Part shown: positions 8,940 through 17,448 of the stretch, in pieces
Layout: each line of letters begins with the position of its first letter
How positions within the stretch are numbered: position 1 is the first letter of the stretch
Assembly: GCA_024276955.1 (NCBI GenBank)
Contig: JAJRWE010000003.1
Coordinates: 1 to 32,573 of the forward strand
Length of the DNA stretch: 32,573 bases
Direction: 5' to 3'
From: Gammaproteobacteria bacterium
GTDB lineage: Bacteria > Pseudomonadota > Gammaproteobacteria > SZUA-152
Position numbers and translations under genes: made by a program
The notes under the pieces: generated by a model
Database searches by the model: none
What the model was told of the DNA's origin: nothing
Seen by the model: only the letters and a program-made list of their open reading frames with translations

Positions 8940-9164
8940 TCACTGAGCGCTGATCCTTCCGATATAGGAAATTTCAACGGGTATTTCGAAGATTTCTTTT
9001 GGCAACCTGGCCCGTATCTGTTCTACGGGGACCGAAGTGCCAAGCATGAGGCAGGGCTCGCCCTTTTCATTCAAACCGATGGCGATGGATTCCACGCCGT
9101 CTATCGCCATGATCGTGTCATCGAATCTGGCGCGCATCTGCTCAATTTTCTGTAGCTCTCTCAT
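8940..9164 (-). CDS. Small protein homologous to the N-terminal domain of the nearby protease
   Basis: 74 residues, no signal peptide. After a charged helix (RELQKIEQMRARFDDT) it reads GVESIAIGLNEKGEPCLML, then RLPKEIFEIPVEISYIGRISAQ. This aligns with residues about 26-90 of the serine protease at 10249-11181 (VVGLGIGYKETKGK, IPKSL, DVIEVGDIEAQ). It is therefore a stand-alone copy of the protease's pre-catalytic domain, which suggests an inhibitor, chaperone or adaptor role. ATG 9164 has AAAGG five bases before it. It lies downstream of a strong terminator, so expression would depend on read-through or a weak promoter of its own. Confidence 0.65.
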   Translation of the reverse strand: MRELQKIEQMRARFDDTIMAIDGVESIAIGLNEKGEPCLMLGTSVPVEQIRARLPKEIFEIPVEISYIGRISAQ

Positions 9165-9250
9165 CAACACCTTTCCCCATAGATTCTCTATGACCAAGAT
9201 TCTCTGAAGCCACCTTGAGACAACCCATCATAAGCCTGAACCACGCATTC

Positions 9251-9291
9251 AAAAAGCCCCCTCCTCCACCGAGGCCACGGTGAAGAAGGGG
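9251..9291 (-). terminator. Strong rho-independent terminator after the 300-residue gene
   Basis: On the minus strand CCCCTTCTTCACCG (9291-9278) pairs with CGGTGGAGGAGGGG (9271-9258) over 14 pairs, two of them G-U, around a 6-base loop. It is followed by GC and five T. It sits 14 bases after the stop of the upstream gene and separates it from the small protein gene at 8940-9164. Confidence 0.8.
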
Positions 9292-9304
9292 ATTACAGTG
9301 AGAA

Positions 9305-10207
9305 CTAAAACACGTCAATATGCGGCACGCAGAGCCGATTAGCCGAACCCGTGGAGAAGTCATTCCTGACATGGGAGCCACCACCCTGGGCACGCGCATA
9401 CAACTTGACCCGGGCACGGATAAAGGCCCAGTCACCGCCGGCCAGCAGGTAGCTATTGCTAGTGTGCATGTCGCGGTCGAGGCGCCTGTTGCGATTGATG
9501 TTACCACCCTGCTCATTGAGGGCGGTGACACTGTTCCAGCCCTTCCAGTTGTACTGATAGCAGTTCGTTTCCATCGTGATCAGCGTTCTTGCGTGTTTGC
9601 AGTTATGCCATTCGTCGTTGGCCCGCAGGATATAGTAGCCGCGGAAGCGGAAGAGCGGGTGGACACTGTAAAACTTGGTGACCGACGGCCTGAACCAGAA
9701 ACCGAACTCCGCGTGGCTGGTAATACTGCCGACACCACCAATGCAGCCCCAGCCGGCACCCGTGGCGGAGTTCCAGATATTCCTGCAGCCCAGATAATTT
9801 GCCGAGGCCGTGGAGAGCGTGCTGATCAAGCCATCCTGTTGATCGTCATCCGAGAACACCGCCGACCAGCTCGGCGTCAGCCTAAAGGCATCCGCCGGCA
9901 GCAGGGCCGATGAGATATCAAGGCCACTATCGAGGTCGACGGGAACCTGGGAAAGCTCATCCATTTTTGCGATGGCGGTCTCCAGCTCACCATTGATGAT
10001 CTCATTCTCATCCTGATCCAGCGCATCGAGCTTGGCGATGTTGACGCCCATGGCCTCCAGCGCCGCCCTGCCGTTGGGCATCTCTGCCGCCGCCCGGGCC
10101 GCCGCGCTTTTTTCCGCGATGGACATGGCCATCTCTTGGTTGTTCTCTTCAGTGATGTAACGCGTGATTTCTTCATGCATGCGGGTCAATTCATTTGACA
10201 CTTTCAT
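9305..10207 (-). CDS. Unrecognised 300-residue protein, protease-operon partner
   Basis: No family is recognised. The first 100 or so residues are acidic and helical, possibly coiled (MHEEITRYITEENNQEMAMS, then an Ala-rich stretch and an acidic DALDQDENEIINGE). The remaining 200 are rich in aromatics, glycine and predicted beta strands, with five or so scattered cysteines (YLGCRN, GWGCIGG, HNCKH, ETNCYQ, RLCVPH) and a C-terminal strand VPHIDVF. There is no signal peptide or membrane segment. ATG 10207 has AAGGAG at ideal spacing. It starts 41 bases after the serine protease, so it is probably cotranscribed and may be its substrate, cargo or partner. That role is inference. Confidence 0.75.
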   Translation of the reverse strand: MKVSNELTRMHEEITRYITEENNQEMAMSIAEKSAAARAAAEMPNGRAALEAMGVNIAKLDALDQDENEIINGELETAIAKMDELSQVPVDLDSGLDISSALLPADAFRLTPSWSAVFSDDDQQDGLISTLSTASANYLGCRNIWNSATGAGWGCIGGVGSITSHAEFGFWFRPSVTKFYSVHPLFRFRGYYILRANDEWHNCKHARTLITMETNCYQYNWKGWNSVTALNEQGGNINRNRRLDRDMHTSNSYLLAGGDWAFIRARVKLYARAQGGGSHVRNDFSTGSANRLCVPHIDVF

Positions 10208-10248
10208 TTTCAACTCTCCTTGGTTAACAAACGTGCTCTTCATTCGCC

Positions 10249-11181
10249 TTACGCGGTGACAATCTCAACGCTAAGCGCCATCAACACATTGTTGATGTTG
10301 TTGTGGACCGTTACCTGGCTCGAACCGGCGAACAACAGTCCTGTTGCCGCTCTCGTGCCACGTTCCAGCAGCAGGGAGCCCGAGTCTCCCCCCTGGGACA
10401 TGCCCGTGGTCAGGATCTGATTGCGGAAATACGCCACGCCCGAGGCACCAAAATTAACGGCAATGGTCGCATCGACACCAATGACCTTGCCGGTGGTGGT
10501 CTCCGTGGTGCGGCCGCTCTTGATCACGGCCATGCCAAGGGTGGCCTCGGCCGTGCCCTTGGGAATGCCCAGACCGACAATCGAGGCGGTGACATCGCGC
10601 AGATCGATGGGTTGAGCAATCGCGGCATCCACCAGGTTGTGTGCGGCGGGATCGTTGAAGCGAATCCGCACAAAGCGAGCCAGGCGGGCGATGGTATCCT
10701 TGCTCACACTGCCACCATCGATCCGTCCCTGTTGCAAAATACGATCGCCGGTAACAGCGGCGTTCGAGTTGGCGAGCACGTGGTTGTTGCTGAGGATATA
10801 GGTACGGCAGGGAGAGCAGACATCCCTGACCAGGCAGCCAAAGGTCCCGGCCGTTATCCTGAAATGCCCCATGCTGTAGCCGGGCTTTGCCGGGCGCAGG
10901 CGGCTGGTAAAGGCCTGTGCCTCAATGTCGCCAACTTCGATCACATCGGTCTTAACGTCATCCAGTGACTTCGGAATCTGCTCGCTGGCGTGCAGCGACT
11001 TGGCGGCCACCTTTTTTCTTACATAGACACTGATGCAGGCCTGGTCTGTCGTTTTCCCTTTTGTTTCCTTGTAGCCAATGCCCAGGCCGACGACATTGGG
11101 CAGCCCAAAAATGCTTTCCTCCTTGCTCTCTTTGACTTCCTGAATTTTTGCCCGTTGAATGTCTTCTTTTTCATGCTCCAT
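10249..11181 (-). CDS. Trypsin-fold serine protease, NAL1-like
   Basis: 310 residues. After a charged N-terminus comes a small alpha/beta domain (residues about 26-95) that is also found alone in the 74-residue protein at 8940-9164. The protease domain follows with a complete-looking triad: His in LSNNHVLANS, Asp in LVDAAIAQP and Ser in SQGGDSGSLLL. The overall pattern matches bacterial relatives of plant NAL1 proteases. There is no signal peptide, so it is probably cytoplasmic unless exported by another route. ATG 11181 follows AAGGAG with ideal spacing. It heads a two-gene unit with the 300-residue protein and lies downstream of the MalT/SARP-like regulator gene. Targets are unknown. Confidence 0.8.
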   Translation of the reverse strand: MEHEKEDIQRAKIQEVKESKEESIFGLPNVVGLGIGYKETKGKTTDQACISVYVRKKVAAKSLHASEQIPKSLDDVKTDVIEVGDIEAQAFTSRLRPAKPGYSMGHFRITAGTFGCLVRDVCSPCRTYILSNNHVLANSNAAVTGDRILQQGRIDGGSVSKDTIARLARFVRIRFNDPAAHNLVDAAIAQPIDLRDVTASIVGLGIPKGTAEATLGMAVIKSGRTTETTTGKVIGVDATIAVNFGASGVAYFRNQILTTGMSQGGDSGSLLLERGTRAATGLLFAGSSQVTVHNNINNVLMALSVEIVTA

Positions 11182-11204
11182 CAGTACTCTCCTTGTCCAT
11201 TGAT

Positions 11205-11252
11205 TTATCGGGGATCCAAACCCGCCTGCAGGCTGGGGATTGCGTTTCCCAT
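11205..11252 (-). CDS. Putative 15-residue leader peptide before the protease gene
   Basis: ATG at 11252 with AGGAG seven bases upstream opens MGNAIPSLQAGLDPR and stops at TAA, 23 bases before the protease start. Its ribosome-binding site is as good as those of the real genes around it. It may be a translated leader that couples or controls protease expression. There is no homology to support it, so confidence is limited. Confidence 0.35.
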   Translation of the reverse strand: MGNAIPSLQAGLDPR

Positions 11253-11574
11253 GACGGTACTCCTGTGTCGTCTGTGTTTTACGCGTGGTCCTGTCGCATG
11301 CCTGGGTTCACATTAGCGACGACCAGTAACACCGGAGTAACACAGGAAATTAGTGGGGATATTACCGTTTCACTGGGCAGCCATCGGCGCTTGCCGATGG
11401 TTGGTATAGCGGTAACGGGATGACAACAATAACGGTGACCAAAGGCCGACCGGATTTGGGAATCATCTACTGCGCTGATGGGAGAGCGGCCAAAGCGTTT
11501 CGCGGGACAGGCTCTGCTCGCTACAATTACCCAAACCCGACAGACTCCTAGTACTTTATTACCTTGAAAGAGTA
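11253..11574. other. Non-coding leader region of the protease operon
   Basis: About 320 bases without a convincing gene. It holds a perfect hairpin CCATCGGC-GCTT-GCCGATGG (11381-11400), and next to the end of the regulator gene an inverted repeat CCTAGTACT/AGTACTAGG (11547-11555 and 11571-11579) that overlaps the downstream TAG of that gene. Neither hairpin has a T run, so neither is a classical terminator. No clear sigma-70 promoter was found, though one must lie here if the protease has its own. Confidence 0.4.
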
Positions 11575-11808
11575 CTAGGCGACGGACAGATTTTCCGCCG
11601 CTGCATCGCAGATCTTCTGGCGCAATGATTGCGTCTGAGGGGAAGGGGAAATAGCATGCAGGGCCTGCAATACCCGCCGACAATCCTCGAAGGCCTTGAG
11701 GGCCTGCTGATGCTGGCCCCGCATGGCGTAGGCACGCATCTGGCCCTGGTAACAGGCCTCGCAACCGGGATCGGCATCCAGGGCCTGTTGATAGTGAATA
11801 ATGGCTTC
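11575..11808 (-). pseudogene. Severed C-terminus of the MalT/SARP-like regulator (in frame after TAG)
   Basis: Directly after the TAG at 11811-11809 the same frame stays open for 77 codons, to a second TAG at 11577-11575. It encodes EAIIHYQQALDADPGCEACY, then QMRAYAMRGQHQQALKAFED, which are clear TPR helices completing a bacterial transcriptional activation (BTAD) domain. With read-through or a single base reversal (CAG or TGG to TAG) the protein would be 1053 residues. As it stands this part is lost unless the stop is suppressed. Confidence 0.85.
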
Positions 11809-14736
11809 CTAGCAGGCGTCACTGGTCTCAAGGCGCTCGCCCCGCGCGAGCACGGCGCGATTGAATTTGCGCCGCAGGCGTTCCCGCGGCGCCAGTGCCC
11901 AGGCGGCATCCTCGCCGGACAGAAAACCACCGCGGTAATGGGTGATGGCCTCAACCTGCATTCGCTCGTCCGTGATGCCGCGCTCGAAGGCCCAGGCATC
12001 CACCCAGCAGTGCCGTCGTGACAATGACAGGCAGCCATTACCATAGTCGATGGCGGCCGCATCGCCCAGCAGCTTGCGCAGCCGCTGCAGGTTGGTGATG
12101 AGCGCCCGATGCGCGGCATCGCCTTCGGCGTCAGGCCACAGGGCCTCCTGCAGTTGTTCTTCACGCACGTCACGCGCGCCCATGGCAATCAGTGTCTTCA
12201 ACAGGGTCAGGGGCTTGGCCTGCTTTTTCTTCTGCGTTTCGTCGAGGACGACGCCATCGATCAGCAGGCTAAAGCGCCCCAGCGTGTAAATCCTGATCAA
12301 GAGGGGCCAGTCGTCCGGGGTGTGCTGGGGCTCGGGCGGCGCCAGTTTCAGCTTGCGTATTGCGCCGCGCACATAATCACTTTCGATGCCATTCTCCAGA
12401 GCCAGGGCGTAAAGTGCCTTGATGACCGGGCGCGGCAGGCAGTGAAGGGCCATGCCCTCGGCGGCGGCGAGGCTCAGTGCTTGTCGCAGGGCTTTAAGGC
12501 AATCGGCCTTGTCGCCCAGTTGCCTGGCCATGTAGGCCTTCAGCAGCCAGCCCAAATACACGCCTAGCTGGTTGTTGTCACGTTCCGCCAGATTCAGGGC
12601 GTCCTCTACTTTCTGTTTGGCACTGTCCACGGCGGCGCTTTCAAACTCGGCCTGGGCCAGCATCAGGCCCGCAAAGGGTGCGTAGAGCCGCACCCCGGAC
12701 TTGGCGAGGAATTCACCGTTGAGTCTGGCGTAGCGCAACGCCGTTTGCACATCTGCAAACAGCAGTGCATGCCAGGCGGCGGCGAAGTAGTAGGTCGACA
12801 GATCCATGTAGCGATCGGCCACCAGGCTGTCCTTCATGCGGGCAAGGTATTCCTCGGCCAGACCACGCTCCCCGCGCGACAGGGCAGACATGGCTGCATG
12901 CCCCATCAGCGGTTGGTCCCAGATATGGATGCCGGAGCGTTCGGCCTGCGCCAGCCCCTCGTCAACATGCGCCATGGCCGCCTCGTGGTCACCGACAATC
13001 TGGGCCAGGCCGGCGGCCATGGCTTCGAGGGAAAGGCCGATGACGTTGCAGCCGTCGATCTGGCGGCCAACGGTACGCAGCGCCTCAAGAGCGATGGCGG
13101 CACCCTTCAGATCATTGACGCCGGCGTACTGTAAATACAGGGGGCCGATGCGAAATCGCAGCTGAAGGTCGTCACCGAATAACACGATATCGCGCACCCG
13201 TTGCGCCCAGCGTCCGATCAGCGGATGTTCCGGCTGGCGCAGTATCAAGGCCTTGAAAAGGCCGCAGGCGAAGTCGTCGCCGATCACCGCGGGCAGGGCA
13301 TCGAGGATGGCGGCATCGATTTCCGCGGCCTCGTCGATCCAGTGATCCAGCGGCGCCAGGCAGCGCCATTCGTAGACATAGCTGTCCACCACCGCGCACC
13401 AGGCAAGCACTTGTCCGGCACGGTCCTCCCGAGCCTTGAGGCGCGCATAAGCATCCTCCAGCTGCACGCGGGCCGCGCGGGGATCACTGGCCAGCTCGCC
13501 CAGGCCACGCCAGTATCCCAGCCAGGGGTTTTGCGCGACGTGCACCGCCGGCAAGGCCGCGATCCAGGCCACCACGGCGCCGGCCCGGCCCTGCGCCAGA
13601 TAGCGCCGGGCATGCGCCACGATCAGGGTGACGGCACCCTCTCCATCGTCCGCACGGATACGCCGCTCGACGGCGGCATCGATATTCCCCTCCGCCTCCA
13701 GGAGTTCGGCAGCCCGCCGTTGCAAGCTGGCAAATTCGGCCGCCGACAATTCCTTGCGAAGACAGTGCTCCAGAAAGATACGAAACTGGGGGAGGACTTT
13801 GTACGCTGGCCCAGGCAGGCGCGCGGTGAAAGTATTGTGGTGACACAGGCCCTTAAGGATGGATTCGGCCTGCAGTCTGCCGGACAGAATACACGCCGCG
13901 GCGGGACTCACAGTTGGCAGCAACGCGCTGCGGGTGAGTACCTGGCGAGTGTCATGATCAAGGCGGTCGTAGAGTTCGGCAGCAAAATAGTCAAACAGGG
14001 CCTGGGAGCCTGCCGGACCCGGGCCAGGCTTGCCGAACCGCGCCACTTGTTTGGCCAGCAACACCAAGCCCGCTACCCAACCATCGCTCTGCGTGTATAG
14101 AGCCTGCACCTCAATATCGCCCAGAGGATGATCAACATGGCGATTGGCAATGGCACAGGTCTCTTCCTGCGTCAGCCTGAGTTGCTCCCAATCCAGCAGG
14201 GTTAACGCACCGTTGGCCTGAAAACGAGCGAAGGCCGGTGCCGGGTTGTTGCGGCTGATAACGATGACATTGATGCCCTCGGGAATCTCGTTGCAGCCAG
14301 CCTGCAGAATTTCGTGCAGAGATAGCCTTGCATCCTGATAATTGTCCAGCACCAGTATCCCGGGTGCCTTGATGCGCTTGAATAGCTCACGGAAGAAATT
14401 GCGACTAAAGGCTTGCAGGCCTGTCAGATACTCAGGGATCAGGAGTGGCATTGGCTGCTTTCGGCGCGGGGCGGCCCGCTTGCACAGCAGACCGAGGTGA
14501 TAAAAGAAGGTGGCAATATCCGTATCGCCCTCATCCACCTGGTACCAGTTGGCGTTGTGCCCCCTGGCCTTGAGCCAGCTGGCAATAAGTGAAGTCTTGC
14601 CCGACCCGGCCGAGGCCGAGACCCAGATCAACGGTGTTGTCCGGGCGGCATCAAGCTGCTCGAACAGGCGTGTACGCGGATAGGCTCGATGTGGCCGCGG
14701 CGCAGAAAGCTTATTGATGTTAACCTGCGATTCCAA
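11809..14736 (-). CDS. Large MalT/SARP-type ATPase transcriptional regulator, truncated by TAG
   Basis: 975 residues to the first stop. The N-terminal STAND/NACHT-like ATPase domain has Walker A ASAGSGKTS (Lys47) and a Walker B-like ILVLDNYQD. A long helical TPR-like array follows (residues about 330-800). From about 805 comes an OmpR-type winged-helix DNA-binding domain (RIYTLGRFSLLIDG, REEQLQEALWPDAEGDAA, ITNLQRLRKLLG), then the first part of a BTAD domain. The frame is cut by TAG at 11811-11809 inside BTAD. The start is TTG 14736 with GGAGG seven bases before it. The DNA-binding domain is intact, but signal output may be altered. It lies upstream of and codirectional with the protease operon, its likeliest target by position; that is inference. 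Confidence 0.85.
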   Translation of the reverse strand: MESQVNINKLSAPRPHRAYPRTRLFEQLDAARTTPLIWVSASAGSGKTSLIASWLKARGHNANWYQVDEGDTDIATFFYHLGLLCKRAAPRRKQPMPLLIPEYLTGLQAFSRNFFRELFKRIKAPGILVLDNYQDARLSLHEILQAGCNEIPEGINVIVISRNNPAPAFARFQANGALTLLDWEQLRLTQEETCAIANRHVDHPLGDIEVQALYTQSDGWVAGLVLLAKQVARFGKPGPGPAGSQALFDYFAAELYDRLDHDTRQVLTRSALLPTVSPAAACILSGRLQAESILKGLCHHNTFTARLPGPAYKVLPQFRIFLEHCLRKELSAAEFASLQRRAAELLEAEGNIDAAVERRIRADDGEGAVTLIVAHARRYLAQGRAGAVVAWIAALPAVHVAQNPWLGYWRGLGELASDPRAARVQLEDAYARLKAREDRAGQVLAWCAVVDSYVYEWRCLAPLDHWIDEAAEIDAAILDALPAVIGDDFACGLFKALILRQPEHPLIGRWAQRVRDIVLFGDDLQLRFRIGPLYLQYAGVNDLKGAAIALEALRTVGRQIDGCNVIGLSLEAMAAGLAQIVGDHEAAMAHVDEGLAQAERSGIHIWDQPLMGHAAMSALSRGERGLAEEYLARMKDSLVADRYMDLSTYYFAAAWHALLFADVQTALRYARLNGEFLAKSGVRLYAPFAGLMLAQAEFESAAVDSAKQKVEDALNLAERDNNQLGVYLGWLLKAYMARQLGDKADCLKALRQALSLAAAEGMALHCLPRPVIKALYALALENGIESDYVRGAIRKLKLAPPEPQHTPDDWPLLIRIYTLGRFSLLIDGVVLDETQKKKQAKPLTLLKTLIAMGARDVREEQLQEALWPDAEGDAAHRALITNLQRLRKLLGDAAAIDYGNGCLSLSRRHCWVDAWAFERGITDERMQVEAITHYRGGFLSGEDAAWALAPRERLRRKFNRAVLARGERLETSDAC

Positions 14737-14852
14737 TGGTATCCCTCCCTGGTGTTACCAATGTTTGAATCAGAGTCCCTAAGTACAAATCGTCACAGGG
14801 GTTATAAAAAACGGTAAAACATTTCTCCCAAACAAGCTGTTGAATAACACCA

Positions 14853-14884
14853 CTTTTCAGCACCCTGACAGATTGCTGAAAAAG
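14853..14884. repeat. Palindromic repeat TTTTCAGCA / TGCTGAAAA
   Basis: TTTTCAGCA (14854-14862) and TGCTGAAAA (14874-14882) form a 9-base perfect inverted repeat with an 11-base spacer. It lies between the exporter operon's last gene and the regulator's start. It could be a weak terminator or a dispersed palindrome; there is no strong T run after the stem on the minus strand. Confidence 0.45.
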
Positions 14885-14931
14885 CATCCTGCCTTTTCAA
14901 CGCACGAAAACAAGGGTCTTTCAATACGAGG

Positions 14932-16044
14932 CTAATACATTCGATGCCGGAACAACCACCCGGCCATGGCCAGGGTTACGGCACCGATGATGGCCATGGG
15001 CCAAAATTGATGAAACAGCAAGGCAAATCCATCGCCCTCCAGAGTGACGCCGCGCACGATAACCAGAAAATAGCGCAGCGGGTCGAGATAGGTAAGCCAT
15101 TGCACCACCTCCGGCATGTTGGCGATGGGGGTGGTGAAGCCGGACAGGATCACCGCCGGGACGATGAACAGGAAGGCGCCGAGGATGGCCTGCTGCTGGG
15201 TCACGGCAATGGAGGAAATCATCAGCCCCACACCCACGGTGGAGACCAGGAACAGTAGGATGCCGACATAGAGCGCTGGAATGCTGCCGCGCAGGGGCAC
15301 CTCGAAAAACCAGACCATCAAGACGATGATCAGCGTCGCCTCCAGCAGGCCGATGACGATGCCGGGGATGGCCTTGCCGATAAGAATCTCCACCGGCCGC
15401 AGCGGCGTGACGAGAAGCTGGTCGAAGGTGCCCTGCTCGCGCTCGCGCGCCACCGACAGGGCAGTGACCAGCAACGTCACCACCAGGATCAGCGAACCGA
15501 TGATACCGGGCACGATGAACCAGCGGGATTGCAGATTTTCGTTATACCAGGCGCGCATTTCCAGCTTCACCGGTGGGCCGGTGAGACCGTGTTCACGCTG
15601 CCATTCACGGTTGAAATCCAGCACCACGCCGCGCAGGTAATTAAGAGCGGTCATGGCGGTATTGGAATTACGGCCGTCGATGACCAGTTGCAGGGGCGCC
15701 GGATCACCACGCTGCAGATCGGCGCTGAAGCGCGGACCGAGGCGGATCACCAGCAGCACCTTGCGGTTGTCGATGAGCGGCGCAATCTCGGCGTCACTGC
15801 TGAGCTGATGGAGTATGGAGAAATGCGGCGAGCCCTCGATACGCGCCAGCAGCTCGCGTGAGGCGCCACCGCTGTCTTCATTGTAGACCGCCACCGGCAC
15901 ATCGTTGAGATCATAGGTGGCGGCGAAGCCGAAGATGAATAGCTGGATGATGGGCGGCACGATGATGATGATGCGACTGCGCTTGTCACGCATCAGGGCG
16001 AGGAATTCCTTGCGGGCCAAGGAGAGGATGTGAAAGAAATTCAT
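14932..16044 (-). CDS. ybhR: ABC-2 type exporter permease (YbhR-like)
   Basis: 370 residues with the ABC-2 permease plan: an N-terminal elbow (LARKEFLALMRDKRSRI) and first membrane helix near residue 25, a large extracytoplasmic loop of about 150 residues, then five C-terminal helices with the motif EREQGTFDQLLVTPLRP. It pairs with the other permease as a heterodimer to export a hydrophobic or amphiphilic substrate; E. coli YbhFSR is linked to drug and ion efflux. ATG 16044 follows GAGGTG; the longer frame to 16128 reads into repeat DNA. A palindromic element of 222 bases separates it from the upstream permease gene. Confidence 0.88.
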   Translation of the reverse strand: MNFFHILSLARKEFLALMRDKRSRIIIIVPPIIQLFIFGFAATYDLNDVPVAVYNEDSGGASRELLARIEGSPHFSILHQLSSDAEIAPLIDNRKVLLVIRLGPRFSADLQRGDPAPLQLVIDGRNSNTAMTALNYLRGVVLDFNREWQREHGLTGPPVKLEMRAWYNENLQSRWFIVPGIIGSLILVVTLLVTALSVAREREQGTFDQLLVTPLRPVEILIGKAIPGIVIGLLEATLIIVLMVWFFEVPLRGSIPALYVGILLFLVSTVGVGLMISSIAVTQQQAILGAFLFIVPAVILSGFTTPIANMPEVVQWLTYLDPLRYFLVIVRGVTLEGDGFALLFHQFWPMAIIGAVTLAMAGWLFRHRMY

Positions 16045-16078
16045 GCCGCACCTCGGTGGCAGGAGTGCCTGAAAAATC

Positions 16079-16300
16079 CAACGCAAAGGCGCGAAGACGC
16101 AAAGGGCGCAGAGGTTTTTGCAGTGCACCCTGCACCGGCAGGAAGTCGCACCTGTGCAGCGATCCCGTGCAGCTGGACAGACACAAAATGAATTAGAAAA
16201 TATCCGGCAGAGACAGCGGCCAATCCTGCTTTCCCCATCATACTCTGGACTTTTTCGTTCCTAATCTTTGCGCCCTTTGCGTCTTCGCGCCTTTGCGTTG
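16079..16300. mobile_element. MITE-like element with 35-bp terminal inverted repeats
   Basis: The left end (16079-16113) and the right end (16266-16300, reverse complement) match at 34 of 35 positions, around the unit CGCAAAGGCGCGAAGACGCAAAGGGCGC. The 152-base interior encodes nothing. The unit resembles widely scattered GCAAAG-rich repeats of gammaproteobacteria. It splits the two permease genes of an operon and forms a potential long hairpin in the message. Confidence 0.7.
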
Positions 16301-16326
16301 AAAAAAAAGATCTCACGCTCATCCCC

Positions 16327-17448
16327 TTAATCCAGCCGCTTGTAGGATTTCTTAACCACCAGCGCCGTCAAGATCACCAGCATCAGCAACATCGCCCCGG
16401 CATTGGCCAACACCACCGGCCACACCGGCCCGGCAAGAAACAGGGTCTGCAGAATAGCGACGAAGTAGCGCGCCGGCACCAGGTAGGTGATGGTCTGCAC
16501 CCACTCGGGCATGGAGTGGATGTCGAACAGGAAACCGGAAAGCAGGAAGCTGGGCAGGAAGCTCACCACCAATGCCACCTGTCCGGCGAGAAACTGGTTG
16601 CGGGTGACGATGGAGATGAGCAGGCCGATGGCCAGTGACACCAGCATGAACAGCGCCGAGCAGAGCATTAGCAGCCAGAACGGGCTGAGCAGCGGCACGC
16701 CGAACAGGACCAGGGCCATGGCCACGCTGAGCAGCATGCCGCCCATGCCCAAAGCGAAATAGGGGATCAGCTTGCCGGCCAGCATCTCACCCATATGCAG
16801 CGGTGTAACCATCAGCGCCTCCATAGTGCCTCGCTCCCACTCGCGCGCCACCACCATGGCGGTGAGCAGGGAACCGATCATGGTCATAATGATGGCGATC
16901 AGGCCCGGCACCAGGAACAGGCGGCTGTTGAGCGCCGGGTTGAACCACACCCGCTGCTCCATGGCCACCGGCAGATCAAGATCACGCCCCTGGGCGGCGG
17001 CAAAGTGTTGCAGCCAGGCCAGCCAGGTGCCCTGAATGTAGCCCTTGGTGATGTTGGCCTGATTAGAATCCACGCCGTTGACGAACACACCGATAGGCGC
17101 TTCGTTGCCGCTCAACAGGCGGCTGGAGAAGTCGTTGCGCAGCCAGAGGATGCCGTCGATGCGGCGCTCAGCCAGGGCCTGTTGCGCCTCCTGAATGGCG
17201 CCGAAGCGCTGCGGACGAAAGAACTCTGAACGGTCGAAGGCGCCGGCCAGGGATTGGCTGGCGGTATCCGGTTGTTCGATGACGATGCCCAGCGGGATGT
17301 GCTTGGCGTCCAGCGACACGCCGTAACCGAACAGTAGCAACAGCACTACCGGCATGACGAAGGCGATGGATATGCTCGACGGGTCGCGGAGGATCTGCAG
17401 GCTTTCTTTGCGGATCATGCCCCACAGGCGGCGCAGGCGGTCGTTCAT
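16327..17448 (-). CDS. ybhS: ABC-2 type exporter permease (YbhS-like)
   Basis: 373 residues: an N-terminal elbow IRKESLQILRDPSS and membrane helix (residues 26-44), a periplasmic loop of about 130 residues, five C-terminal membrane helices, and the diagnostic EWERGTMEALMVTPL motif. Its ATG overlaps the stop of the ATPase gene by four bases (ATGA), showing translational coupling. It works with YbhR and the fused ATPase. Confidence 0.9.
   Translation of the reverse strand: MNDRLRRLWGMIRKESLQILRDPSSISIAFVMPVVLLLLFGYGVSLDAKHIPLGIVIEQPDTASQSLAGAFDRSEFFRPQRFGAIQEAQQALAERRIDGILWLRNDFSSRLLSGNEAPIGVFVNGVDSNQANITKGYIQGTWLAWLQHFAAAQGRDLDLPVAMEQRVWFNPALNSRLFLVPGLIAIIMTMIGSLLTAMVVAREWERGTMEALMVTPLHMGEMLAGKLIPYFALGMGGMLLSVAMALVLFGVPLLSPFWLLMLCSALFMLVSLAIGLLISIVTRNQFLAGQVALVVSFLPSFLLSGFLFDIHSMPEWVQTITYLVPARYFVAILQTLFLAGPVWPVVLANAGAMLLMLVILTALVVKKSYKRLD

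Noticed and set aside
11559-12188. Minus-strand frame of 209 codons across the regulator's TAG
   Set aside because: Out of frame with the BTAD domain, which continues clearly in the regulator's own frame on both sides of the TAG.
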